Origin: a bacterium | GTDB lineage: Bacteria; Bdellovibrionota; Bacteriovoracia; Bacteriovoracales; Bacteriovoracaceae | Direction: 5' to 3' | Assembly (NCBI GenBank): GCA_030425045.1 | Contig: JAUHVL010000026.1 | Coordinates: 1-44,561 of the forward strand | DNA length: 44,561 nucleotides | Shown: positions 33,044 through 42,003 of the stretch, one piece after another | How the letters are laid out: the number at the start of each line of letters is the position of its first letter | Numbering within the stretch: the stretch's first letter is position 1 | Made by a program: the position numbers and the translations under genes | The notes under the pieces: generated by a model | The model's database searches: none | Told to the model about the DNA's origin: nothing | Seen by the model: only the letters and a program-made list of their open reading frames with translations

Positions 33044-36000
33044 ATGAAAAAAGCGCCCAAAATTTTAAATGATCAAAAAAGACTAGAAAAGCTTTATAGC
33101 TTTAATATCTTAGATAGCGATCCCGCTCCTGAGTTTGATGCCATAACAAGATTGGGTTCACAAATTTGTGAGTCTCCAATATGTGTTATCAGTTTGGTTG
33201 ATAAAGATCGGCAATGGTTTAAATCTAAAGTCGGTCTTGATGCATGTGAAACTCCAAGAGATATTTCTTTTTGTGGTCATGCAATCGAATCGGATGATCT
33301 TTTTATTGTCGAAAATGCACTAGAAGATTCTCGCTTTTGTGATAACCCCCTTGTCACGGGTGGACCTGAGATAAAATTCTATGCCGGAGCCCCACTTGTG
33401 ACTGAGGATGGTTATAGACTAGGTACAATTTGTGTCATTGATAGTAAACCAAAAACATTATCAGAAAGTCAGAAGCAATCATTAAAAGATTTATCTTCCA
33501 TGGTCATGAGCCTTTTAAATTTAGGTTATAAAAATCAAAATCTCGATGAACTCAAAACTCAATATGAGGATGTTCAAGAAATGAGTCATACCGGAGGATG
33601 GGAGCTAGACCTTAAAACTAGTAATACGACTTGGTCTAAAGAAGTATATAGAATCCATGGTATACCCTACGGACAACCTACAAATAAAGTTGATGGGATT
33701 TCATTTTATGCCCCTCATGAAAGAGAGAGAATTACAAAATTCATTGAGAACTGTATTTCCAAGAGAGAATCATTTGATGAAGTCTTTGAGTTTTTTGATG
33801 CTAATGATAAAAGAAAATGGGTCCGCTCAATTGGTCGTGCTGTCGTTAATGAAGAAAATGATGTGGTGAAGTTAATTGGAACATTTCAAGATGTGACGGA
33901 AGCAAGAAATAAAGAGTTTGAGTTTGATCTTATCTTAAAAAATACGAAAGTAGGTATTTGGAAACTCAATCTGCAAACAAATGAGCTTATCTGGGATGAT
34001 AGTATGTATAGGCTTTTCGATGTGGATAAAGAAAAGTTCTCTGGAGCTTATGATGCTTGGGTGAATACCTTAGCGCCTGATTATAAAGAACAAGCCACGG
34101 CTGAAATAAATGAAGCGATAGCTGGAGGTAAAAAGTTTGATACAACTTTTGCCATAAAAACAAGTGAAGGTAAAAGAAGGTATATTGGTGCACGGGCCGA
34201 GATCGAAAGAGATGAGCAAGGCCGTCCACTTATGATGACGGGGATAAACTGGGATAAAACAGAAGAGTTTATAGCACAAGAAAAAAGTAAACGAGAAGAA
34301 AAGGCACGCTTGAATCAGTTAAATACCATGATGACATCGACTCCTTCATGTTTAAAGGTCATCACCCGTGAAGGTTCTCTTATCAATATGAATCCTCAGG
34401 GAATTCGTCTAATTGAAGCTGAAAGCTTTGAGTCTGTAGAGGGCGCTGATGTCTATCAAATCGTAGAAGAGTCACATCGAGAAAAATTTAAAGAGTTTAA
34501 TGAAAAAATATGTGAAGGAAATCATGGCAGTTTGACTTTTGAGATTGTTGGTCTCAAGGGAACCAAAAGATGGATGGAAACGTTCGCAGCTCCTTTTATT
34601 TTAGATAATGGTGAGATGGCCCATATTGCTATAACCAATGACATCTCAGAGCGAATTAAGAGTAAAGAAAAGTTTGATCAGTTATTAGAGTTGAATGAAG
34701 AGATATTAAACTCCACGACAGAAGGAATTCTTCTGGTTAATCATCAAACACGCTCGATTCAAAAGTTTAACGATAAGTTTATCAAAATGTGGAAGATTCC
34801 AAAGTCCTTCACTGAAACTCACGAAGATGAGAAAATGATAACATTTGTCTTGGATCAATTAAGTGAACCTGAGAAATTTGTACAGTTGGTTGAAGATCTT
34901 TACACACGTCCAGATGAAGAAAGCTTTGATACTTTGAAATTTAAAGATGGACGAATCTTTGATCGTTATTCGACTCCTTTAAGAGTGGGAGAGGAGATTA
35001 AAGGTCGCCTGTGGTTTTTTCGAGATGTGACAGAAAAAAGACAGCTAGAACAAATTGTGAATCATAATTCAAAGCTTGCAGCTATTGGTCAACTAGCCGC
35101 TGGTGTTGGCCATGAAATCAATAACCCTCTTACTATTATTAAAGGTTATGTTTCAACAATTAAGAGAATGAATACTGATCTAAAAGAAGATATTAAGTTG
35201 GGGCTTGATAAAATTGATCTCGCTTCTGAGAGAATAAAGAAAATAGTCTCTGGCTTAAGAACATTCTCACGTCTTGAAAAAGAGGGAGAGTCTAAACTTT
35301 TTAATGTATTAGATCTTATCAATGAAATAGAGAGCATGATTAGTGAGATTTACCGACAAGAGCAGGTTCAATTAAAATTTGATTGTCAAAATCTTGATCA
35401 TCATTTTCACATCAATGGAGATAGAGGAAAATTAGAACAGGTCATCATGAATCTTATTTCTAATGCCAAAGATGCCACTGAAGATTGTGAAGAAAATAAA
35501 AAATCGATATTTGATCCATTTTTTACTACCAAAGAAGTGGGAAAGGGAACAGGTATTGGACTTTCTCTGGCCCATAAGTTTATTCATGATGATTTTCTTG
35601 GGAGTTTGTATTTATCAGATACGGAACATGGAGCTGAATTTGTTATAAAGATTAACGGTCAAGTAAACCCCATTCAATTGCCTGTTAAGTCTTCATCTCA
35701 TGGAGAATTAAACTTTAATTTGAAGGCCATTATTGCAGATGATGAAGAGGGAATTCGTCACCTTTTAAAAACTCAGCTAGAAGATATTGGAATCGAAGCT
35801 GTAACTTTTGAAAATGGTGAACTTGCTTATGAGCATTATCTTAAAAATCCAGAGGCCTACGATTTGATTATCTCCGATATCAAAATGCCTAAGATGGATG
35901 GACCAACACTATTGAAAAAAATCAAAAATAACGAAGAACTGAATCGGCCATGTTTTTATTTTATCACTGGCGGGGTGAATATTAACTTGGACGACCCTGA

Positions 36001-36112
36001 AAAACCTTATTTTAAAATGCTTGATGGTTTGATCTTTAAACCATTTAATCTCGATGATATTGCACTTGAGCTATCAAAGAAGTTTGATGGTTCGAAAAGA
36101 AAATCTGCCTAG
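33044..36112 (+). CDS. Hybrid sensor histidine kinase with incomplete ATPase domain
   Basis: 1022 residues, soluble. Order: GAF (about 10-160), four PAS-type domains (about 175-287, 290-405, 425-537, 545-664), HisKA with H690 (GHEINNP), HATPase (about 750-872), and a receiver (about 893-1015) with D899/D900, phosphoacceptor D945 (SDIKMPKMDG) and K in FKPF. The HATPase has its N box (NLISNAKDAT, 803-812), F box (FDPFFTTK, 823-830) and G2 box (GKGTGIGLSLA, 833-843), but the DxGxG G1 box and surrounding strands, normally ~30 residues between N and F boxes, are gone in frame: only EDCEENKKSI lies between. ATP binding is thus doubtful. Could be pseudokinase-like and act through its receiver. Confidence 0.9.
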   Translation: MKKAPKILNDQKRLEKLYSFNILDSDPAPEFDAITRLGSQICESPICVISLVDKDRQWFKSKVGLDACETPRDISFCGHAIESDDLFIVENALEDSRFCDNPLVTGGPEIKFYAGAPLVTEDGYRLGTICVIDSKPKTLSESQKQSLKDLSSMVMSLLNLGYKNQNLDELKTQYEDVQEMSHTGGWELDLKTSNTTWSKEVYRIHGIPYGQPTNKVDGISFYAPHERERITKFIENCISKRESFDEVFEFFDANDKRKWVRSIGRAVVNEENDVVKLIGTFQDVTEARNKEFEFDLILKNTKVGIWKLNLQTNELIWDDSMYRLFDVDKEKFSGAYDAWVNTLAPDYKEQATAEINEAIAGGKKFDTTFAIKTSEGKRRYIGARAEIERDEQGRPLMMTGINWDKTEEFIAQEKSKREEKARLNQLNTMMTSTPSCLKVITREGSLINMNPQGIRLIEAESFESVEGADVYQIVEESHREKFKEFNEKICEGNHGSLTFEIVGLKGTKRWMETFAAPFILDNGEMAHIAITNDISERIKSKEKFDQLLELNEEILNSTTEGILLVNHQTRSIQKFNDKFIKMWKIPKSFTETHEDEKMITFVLDQLSEPEKFVQLVEDLYTRPDEESFDTLKFKDGRIFDRYSTPLRVGEEIKGRLWFFRDVTEKRQLEQIVNHNSKLAAIGQLAAGVGHEINNPLTIIKGYVSTIKRMNTDLKEDIKLGLDKIDLASERIKKIVSGLRTFSRLEKEGESKLFNVLDLINEIESMISEIYRQEQVQLKFDCQNLDHHFHINGDRGKLEQVIMNLISNAKDATEDCEENKKSIFDPFFTTKEVGKGTGIGLSLAHKFIHDDFLGSLYLSDTEHGAEFVIKINGQVNPIQLPVKSSSHGELNFNLKAIIADDEEGIRHLLKTQLEDIGIEAVTFENGELAYEHYLKNPEAYDLIISDIKMPKMDGPTLLKKIKNNEELNRPCFYFITGGVNINLDDPEKPYFKMLDGLIFKPFNLDDIALELSKKFDGSKRKSA

Positions 36113-36114
36113 GC

Positions 36115-36615
36115 ATGGACATTCTCATAAGAAAAGCAGTGTTTGAAGATAAAGAAGCGGTAAATCGAGCTCACTGTGAGTCAATACAAAAAATATGCAT
36201 TCAAGATTACACTCAGGATCAAGTCGATAAATGGTCCAACGTTAAATACTCAGACGATATTTGGCGAAACACTGTTGAAAATGATTGTTGTTATATTGTA
36301 GAAGCTGATGGGAGAGTTGAAGGTGTTTGTCACAGTCGTATTCATAATTCTCATCACGGTGAGATTGTCGGAATGTATATTACGCCAAAAGCTTTAGGTC
36401 TTGGGATTGGTCGTAAGCTTTTTGAAAAATGTATGGAGTATTTAATTGATGCTAACGTCGACAAAGTTACGATCAGTGGAACTAAAACCGCACTTTCGTT
36501 TTATCAAAAAATGGGATTTGAATTACGTGAGAAAGTCATGGCAGAAATAAGAGGTGCCCAACTTGAAACCTATAATATGCAATGGACTAATCCAAAGCTT
36601 GGGGAGAGAGATTGA
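36115..36615 (+). CDS. GNAT-family N-acetyltransferase
   Basis: 166 residues. GNAT acetyl-CoA motif GLGIGRKLFEKCMEYL, preceded by strand IVGMYITPKAL, with TISGTKTALSFYQKMGFEL as the C-terminal Y-x-x-x-G-F element. Starts 2 bases after the kinase stop with no good Shine-Dalgarno, suggesting coupling to it. Substrate unknown. Confidence 0.85.
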   Translation: MDILIRKAVFEDKEAVNRAHCESIQKICIQDYTQDQVDKWSNVKYSDDIWRNTVENDCCYIVEADGRVEGVCHSRIHNSHHGEIVGMYITPKALGLGIGRKLFEKCMEYLIDANVDKVTISGTKTALSFYQKMGFELREKVMAEIRGAQLETYNMQWTNPKLGERD

Positions 36616-37790
36616 GTACGATAACCAGTATTCTTCAAAAGCCCGATAAAAGCCTGATTACTCCCCATATTGATTTTTGGGTAATCGGAGGAGCAAGTCT
36701 TCTTTTTTGGATCGTCAGTCAGAGTTTTTCATATTTTTCAGGTCTTTCTCCAAGGACTGGCTATTATCTTAATAACCTTCCTCTTTTTTTTACCACTTTG
36801 AGTTTAATCGTTAACTATCCTCATTTTATGGTGTCTTATCAGCTTGCTTATGGACGGGGACAAAAGTTTATTTTTAAAAATTGGTTTCAGTTAATACTAA
36901 TTCCTTTCATTCTTGTATCGATGGGGCTTGTTGCTTGGTTCTTTTTTAACTCTTCTCATAATTCAATTGTGGTGCTGTTTTCACAACTCAATCACAGCTT
37001 AACGCCTTTAGGTTTAAAGATTCCAATCGGACTTTTTCCAAGAGTAGGATTAGATATAACAGGTCTATTAGTCAATTTTATGTTTTTTACAGTTGGATGG
37101 CATTACACCAAGCAAGCGTTTGGTTGCACGATGGTCTATTCATCATTACAAAAGTATCGTTATTCAAACTGGCAGAGAATTCTTTTGCGTTATAGCTTAT
37201 TAAGTATTTGGCTCTTAAATTTTTCTTCCTATGCTATTGGCTCAACGTCTAAATTAGATAGCTTTACTTTTTTTACCGCTAAGATTCCTCATTTCTTTTA
37301 TCAAGTATCACCTTATCTTTGTATCACGCTTTTTTTAGCAACTCTCTATTTTATTTTTTACAAAAATTATAAAGATAATAATCAGCTTCCTACAATTTAT
37401 ATGCTCGCTCCTTTTCTTGCGATCTATGCCTGGTGGATGCCTCTGGGAAGAACAAATCTCTTTTATATTTATGCCGTTCCTTTTTTTCATTCTCTACAGT
37501 ATTTTCCTTTTACTTATAAGTTGCTAAAAGGTAGAGAAAATAAAAAGGTTCTTGCACAAAAATCATCGCTTGGTTTAGGTTGGAACTTTGTTCTTCTGTG
37601 TTTTGCAGGACTTCTTATTTTTGAATTCATTCCTGACGTGCTCGATGGAAGTTTGCAGTCAAAAGGTAAAACATCTTTTTCATTTTGGTACGTTTACGCC
37701 ATGTTAATTATCAATATACATCATTACTTTATTGATAATATTATTTGGCGTTTTGATAATGAGGAAGTGAAAGAAAACTTATTATCTTAA
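36612..37790 (+). CDS. Polytopic membrane protein with conserved histidines, unknown
   Basis: 392 residues and about ten TM helices. Histidines sit in sequence-specific contexts inside or next to helices: NYPHFMVSYQLAY, GWHYTKQAFG, FFHSLQYFPF and INIHHYFIDNIIWR. Such a pattern suggests a membrane metal enzyme or haem/metal-binding protein, but it is not one of the usual families I can name. Start is a TTG overlapping the GNAT stop (TTGA) with GGGGAG upstream. No function assigned. Confidence 0.7.
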   Translation: MSTITSILQKPDKSLITPHIDFWVIGGASLLFWIVSQSFSYFSGLSPRTGYYLNNLPLFFTTLSLIVNYPHFMVSYQLAYGRGQKFIFKNWFQLILIPFILVSMGLVAWFFFNSSHNSIVVLFSQLNHSLTPLGLKIPIGLFPRVGLDITGLLVNFMFFTVGWHYTKQAFGCTMVYSSLQKYRYSNWQRILLRYSLLSIWLLNFSSYAIGSTSKLDSFTFFTAKIPHFFYQVSPYLCITLFLATLYFIFYKNYKDNNQLPTIYMLAPFLAIYAWWMPLGRTNLFYIYAVPFFHSLQYFPFTYKLLKGRENKKVLAQKSSLGLGWNFVLLCFAGLLIFEFIPDVLDGSLQSKGKTSFSFWYVYAMLIINIHHYFIDNIIWRFDNEEVKENLLS

Positions 37791-37791
37791 A

Positions 37792-38265
37792 TTAATTACA
37801 CGGACCATCTAAAACGATATCATCTTCAGTTTCTGGAGCGCAGGCATCAATCCATCTTTTAACATAATCGACTTCAGCATCGTTGAGATCATTTTTAGTT
37901 TTTGGAGGCATATCTCCACTGGCCACAGCTTTATAGAGGCTACTATTTTCGGCATCTCCTTTGACTAGAAGAGGTATGAAGTTTCCGTTAATGGTGGAGT
38001 CATAAGAAGTGAAGATAATGGGATCAAAACTAGGTTCTGCATCATCTCCCGAATGGCAAAAGGTACATTTTGGATCGAGAATATGTTTTTTAAGGTTTGC
38101 AAAAGTAAGGGGAAGAGTTTCGTAGTCTAATTCTGAGTCTACACCTTTCTTTTCAAGTCTATCAATAGGAGGAAGGTTATCAAGGTCTCTAAAGGTAACT
38201 TCGGATGTTGGCTTTTTATCACAAGAAAGTAAGAGAGTAAGTAAGATGAAAAATAATATCTTCAT
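37792..38265 (-). CDS. Lipoprotein c-type cytochrome
   Basis: 157 residues. Lipobox LLLSC with the lipidated Cys15, then a single haem-c site CTFCH (C67, C70, H71) and a probable axial Met in SGDMPPKT (M119), followed by VDYVKRWIDACAP, which is the C-terminal part of class I cytochrome-like domains. Anchored in the envelope facing the periplasm. Convergent with the polytopic membrane gene, two bases between stops. Confidence 0.85.
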   Translation of the reverse strand: MKILFFILLTLLLSCDKKPTSEVTFRDLDNLPPIDRLEKKGVDSELDYETLPLTFANLKKHILDPKCTFCHSGDDAEPSFDPIIFTSYDSTINGNFIPLLVKGDAENSSLYKAVASGDMPPKTKNDLNDAEVDYVKRWIDACAPETEDDIVLDGPCN

Positions 38266-38380
38266 AAGTATTTATAGCCTAAGTTATCTAAAAAAAAAGG
38301 TACCTTGAATTTAATATAGACTATAAGTAATTGAAATCTTTTTCAAAAGAATTGACAATTTTGCAAATTAGTTTACTTTT

Positions 38381-38878
38381 TTAGTACTCTGCCCAAAAGA
38401 ATCCTCTTATTTGACCAGCCTTATAACCAACCGCCTTGTCGTTAGGGTACTTCTTCTTAATTGTTGAATAAAGTTTTGGATCAATATTAGTTCCATGACA
38501 ATTTAAACAAAGTGGCATTGTTTTGATAGGTTTTAAAAGGCCCTGTTTTCCGTTTTCTAAACTTACAACTGTAAAAGGTTTTTGAATTTTATTTTGTTGA
38601 TAAGCTTGTATCGTCTCAAGCATCCACTTCTTGGGAAAATTATTTGGATTTCTGTTTTTAGTACTCACTCTTCCTATTTTAATATTTTCATTTGAATTTT
38701 TATTCTGGATTTGTGGTGCTTTTAGATTACAAACTTCCACAGCATGCTCTGGAGACTTCTTCATCGCCGCTTTGAGCTCTGACTTTAGTGCTTTTCCGTA
38801 GCTTTTGATTTGTTGAAGAGCTTTTTCTTCAGTAGCAAAGCTCGTTGTCATAAAAAGGATTATAAGTAGTGTTTTCAT
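38381..38878 (-). CDS. Secreted haem protein, DUF3365/Tll0287-like
   Basis: 165 residues with a signal peptide (about 1-15). It has the Tll0287-like/DUF3365 pattern: HAVEVCNLKAPQ, IGRVSTKNRNPNNFPKKWM, and the haem-c site CLNCHG (C124, C127, H128), followed by YPNDKAVGYKAGQIRGFFWAEY. These proteins are c-type haem sensor or electron-carrier modules. Upstream of the other cytochrome on the same strand, 115 bases apart, and divergent from the desaturase gene. Confidence 0.85.
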   Translation of the reverse strand: MKTLLIILFMTTSFATEEKALQQIKSYGKALKSELKAAMKKSPEHAVEVCNLKAPQIQNKNSNENIKIGRVSTKNRNPNNFPKKWMLETIQAYQQNKIQKPFTVVSLENGKQGLLKPIKTMPLCLNCHGTNIDPKLYSTIKKKYPNDKAVGYKAGQIRGFFWAEY

Positions 38879-39058
38879 GTGAAAAAGATATCACAAGGTT
38901 CTTAATTTAAAATTGATTAAAATCAATATTATTAAATTATGACGCTAGCTCTCAAGCATTAGGTTAATTGACTAAAAGGGTATGAGATTCACTTCATGCC
39001 CTTCAATATTTCAAATAGATGGCCCTAAATTACATTTTTGTTACAAAATAATTCGAAG

Positions 39059-40114
39059 ATGACTGTTACCCTTTTAAGTGAAAACACTGGGGGGTGGGTT
39101 ATCTCTAACTATCAAAAAATTGCAAAGCAATATACTAAAATAGATGAACATAAGTCTTGGATGATTACCATATCGACGTTACTCTTTGTTGCCCTTTCTT
39201 TTGGATCATCTTTTTATTTCAATGATAAGAACATTTTTCTTTTTCTTTTATCCACTTTGATTGCGGGTGGGTTCGTTATTAAGAGCTTTATTATTATGCA
39301 TGACTGTGGTCATGGAACATTTTTTGAGAAGAAAAGTACGAGAGATTTTATAGGGAAAATATTTAGCTATATTTGCTTTACGCCTTATTTTCAATGGGCC
39401 AATGACCACGCTATACACCACCAAACTTCAGGTAATCTTGGTAAAAGAGGCTGGGGAGATGTGTGGACCATGACTGTTAAGGAATATGAGCAGGCAACTC
39501 GTTTTGAAAAGTTTCAATATCTCGCTTATCGTAATCCTTTTATTATGTGTGTAATTGGTGGCTTTTATTTATTCTTTATCCGTTTTCGTATTCCTCAAAA
39601 AAGGGATGATCAAGAAGCAGCAAGAAATGTAACCATCACAACGTTAGTCATATCTCTCTATTTTTTATCTTGTTTTTATTTTTTTGGAATAGCGCAAACA
39701 TTAATAACAACGCTTTTGATTTATACTGTGGCCACAGCAACGGGAACGTTTCTATTTTATATTCAACATCAGTATGAAGAATGTTATTGGCGCCAAGATA
39801 AAGAGTGGGATTACACCACAGCAGCTCTTGCAGGCTCAAGTTATTTTAAATTACCCGCAATCCTTCAATGGTTTACAGGAAGTATTGGTTTTCACCATAT
39901 ACATCACTTAAATCATCGAATTCCTTTTTATAATCTCGAAAAGTGCTATCTCGAAAACGATTGTTTTCAAAACGTTAAAACACTCGGCATTTGGGAAGCT
40001 TGTAAAACTTATGCCATCAAGTTTTACGACGAAGAACATGAGAAAATGATTACTATGGCCCAGTTTAAAAAGCTGAGAAAGCGTAATAAGCTGACGTTAC
40101 AGACCGCTTCCTAA
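39059..40114 (+). CDS. Membrane fatty-acid desaturase
   Basis: 351 residues. Di-iron histidine boxes HDCGH (81-85), HAIHH (117-121) and HHIHH (279-283), with about four TM helices. The spacing and the NHRIPFYNLEKC sequence after the last box match acyl-lipid/Delta-desaturases of the FADS family. ATG at 39059 is used rather than the in-frame TTG at 39038, since the extra seven residues are not conserved-looking. Introduces a double bond into membrane fatty acids, probably for fluidity. Confidence 0.92.
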   Translation: MTVTLLSENTGGWVISNYQKIAKQYTKIDEHKSWMITISTLLFVALSFGSSFYFNDKNIFLFLLSTLIAGGFVIKSFIIMHDCGHGTFFEKKSTRDFIGKIFSYICFTPYFQWANDHAIHHQTSGNLGKRGWGDVWTMTVKEYEQATRFEKFQYLAYRNPFIMCVIGGFYLFFIRFRIPQKRDDQEAARNVTITTLVISLYFLSCFYFFGIAQTLITTLLIYTVATATGTFLFYIQHQYEECYWRQDKEWDYTTAALAGSSYFKLPAILQWFTGSIGFHHIHHLNHRIPFYNLEKCYLENDCFQNVKTLGIWEACKTYAIKFYDEEHEKMITMAQFKKLRKRNKLTLQTAS

Positions 40115-40195
40115 TGTATTAATAATTGTGCATAGCTGAATTCACAGTAAAGATTTTATATCGATAAATACTCACGATTAAGTTACTCTAACTGT

Positions 40196-40729
40196 ATGGA
40201 GTCAAAAAATTATCGTACCGTTTTTGATCAAGATGTATTTGAGATCTTAAAAGAATTTCCCTTTAGTGAAGTGACCTGGCATGAAAGTGATCCACCAAGT
40301 GTTGCTCATTTTACAGACCAAACAAGGGTTAATCTTTTGCTTCAGTCAGCTCAAGCTATAATTTCTTCAAAATATATTGAATATAAAAAAGAGCTAACTC
40401 CTATTTTCTCAAGAGTTTGGAAAGGTAAAACTTCAGATGGTGAGAATCGTGACTATCACTCTGATAAACTTTTTGAAATAGAAACTGATGGAAAAAATGA
40501 AAGGGATGTCAGTAATATTTTTGCATTATATTATCACTGTGATCTCGCCTTTTTAGGAGGCGGTCTTAAATTTTGGAATAGAATAACAGGAGAAAAAGAA
40601 GTTGTTGTTCCAAAATTTGGTGAACTCGTCATAATTGACGAAAGAGAAGATGATATATGGCATAAGGTTTTGCCAACATTAAGAGATGATAATCGTTATG
40701 TTATCGGTTTTGGATTTTATTCGGAATAA
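40196..40729 (+). CDS. Small 2OG-Fe(II) oxygenase-like protein
   Basis: 177 residues. The double-stranded beta-helix pattern is clear: DYHSDK (H88-x-D90), YYHCDLAFLGGGLKFWN (strand and GGxLxF), KFGELVIID, IWHKVLPT (H156) and RYVIGFGF (R167). This provides the two-His-one-carboxylate iron site and the 2-oxoglutarate-binding Arg of prolyl-4-hydroxylase-like enzymes. Substrate unknown: protein, amino acid or small molecule. The next gene begins three bases after its stop. Confidence 0.75.
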   Translation: MESKNYRTVFDQDVFEILKEFPFSEVTWHESDPPSVAHFTDQTRVNLLLQSAQAIISSKYIEYKKELTPIFSRVWKGKTSDGENRDYHSDKLFEIETDGKNERDVSNIFALYYHCDLAFLGGGLKFWNRITGEKEVVVPKFGELVIIDEREDDIWHKVLPTLRDDNRYVIGFGFYSE

Positions 40730-40732
40730 TAC

Positions 40733-41416
40733 ATGGATAATGAACAAGTATTAAAAGCTTTTCCTTCAATCGATGCATGGGGTATTCAACTTCTCCAAAA
40801 TATTATTGAAGAATCTTCTCATTTTTTTAATTTTCAAAACTCTCAAAGACCTGAATACCTATTTGAATTTTCTTATGCAATATATCTCGCTGATGATAAT
40901 CGTGACTTTCTTCAAACTTATAAAAAAGTGCTTTTACAGGCCTGCTATCATGAGTTTCTTGAATGGTATGAATATCTTTGTAAAAATATTTTTGATCCAA
41001 AAGTCCAAGCCGAATTTGATTTGAAAATTGATGTGAGTGAGCCCCAATGGGTGGAGCGCTGGAAGGCCTCCTCAGTCGTCGGTTGGGCCTATCAATTAAA
41101 AGATGAGCAGGAGTTTTCCCATCATCTTGATAAGGCGCTTATTCTTGGAAAGAAAATGTCCACCTTCTTTAATGAGAGAAGCAAACCTTCAACTCTAGAT
41201 CAAGATTATTTTCAATCAGACCATGCTCAGATCGTTCTTGATTCGATAGAGCATATTTTGATTCCAAGTGACGACCATAAGTTAAGAGAACAGCTCTTAT
41301 CGGATGATTTCTTGTGTATTATTGATGTATTTGGCTGGGATAATACTTTCAATCCAATACTGATGAGATGGTTTCATGAGAATCAAAAAACAATTAAAAA
41401 ATGGACGCAAAGTTAG
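40733..41416 (+). CDS. Unknown protein linked to the 2OG oxygenase
   Basis: 227 residues, mostly helical, acidic, with many aromatic residues and no signal peptide or TM (ECD-like stretches such as ACYHEFLEWYEYL and WVERWKASSVVGWAYQL). No family recognised. Starts 3 bases after the oxygenase stop, so the two form an operon; it could be its substrate or partner. Confidence 0.6.
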   Translation: MDNEQVLKAFPSIDAWGIQLLQNIIEESSHFFNFQNSQRPEYLFEFSYAIYLADDNRDFLQTYKKVLLQACYHEFLEWYEYLCKNIFDPKVQAEFDLKIDVSEPQWVERWKASSVVGWAYQLKDEQEFSHHLDKALILGKKMSTFFNERSKPSTLDQDYFQSDHAQIVLDSIEHILIPSDDHKLREQLLSDDFLCIIDVFGWDNTFNPILMRWFHENQKTIKKWTQS

Positions 41417-41514
41417 GTATAAAATATTTTTATCACAGTGCTTATAAACTTTAATTATATTTATTTTTAAGGTTGATTTAATTTGAGCTCATCGAAACGT
41501 ACAAGGAGACTCAA

Positions 41515-41901
41515 ATGAAAAAACTTTTATTACTGACAGCAACACTTTTAAGCTTCAATTGCATGGCGTTGGACTTATACAAATGCGAGACGCTTCTTCC
41601 TGAAGGGAGCGCAGATGTACTTGTTGAGGGATATCAGCAAGGTGATGTGATTGAGATGGATTTTCTAAATAATGCGCTAGGTAGAGTGATTGAAGGAAGC
41701 TTTGTTATTAATTTTGTTGATAAAAAAAACGGAAAGTTTCATGCTTCAGGTGTTTTTACCGATGGTCGTGACCAGTTTGAAGGTTTTCTTCAGGGAAGGC
41801 TTATTTCCAACGAGGGGCGAGTGCACTTTGCTATACATGCCAATTGGGACCATCGAATTGAATTTGGCTACGGAAACTTCGCTGTCTGTGACTTAGACTA
41901 G
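41515..41901 (+). CDS. Small secreted protein, unknown
   Basis: 128 residues, signal peptide about 1-18 (ending CMA). The mature domain is all-beta with two cysteines (YKCET and FAVCDLD near the ends) that could pair. AAGGAGA precedes the ATG. A perfect hairpin follows. No family recognised. Confidence 0.6.
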   Translation: MKKLLLLTATLLSFNCMALDLYKCETLLPEGSADVLVEGYQQGDVIEMDFLNNALGRVIEGSFVINFVDKKNGKFHASGVFTDGRDQFEGFLQGRLISNEGRVHFAIHANWDHRIEFGYGNFAVCDLD

Positions 41902-41912
41902 TCTTAATATTT

Positions 41913-41936
41913 ACGGGTACAAGTCTTTGTACCCGT
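41913..41936 (+). terminator. Perfect 10-bp hairpin after the small secreted-protein gene
   Basis: ACGGGTACAA / TTGTACCCGT with a GTCT loop, 11 bases after the stop of the gene ending at 41901. No T-run follows at once, so termination efficiency is uncertain. Confidence 0.5.
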
Positions 41937-42003
41937 ACCTAAAATTTAACAAATCGTTTTTTTTCATCTACGGTATTAGCATATTTTTTTTAAAGGACTT
42001 TGG

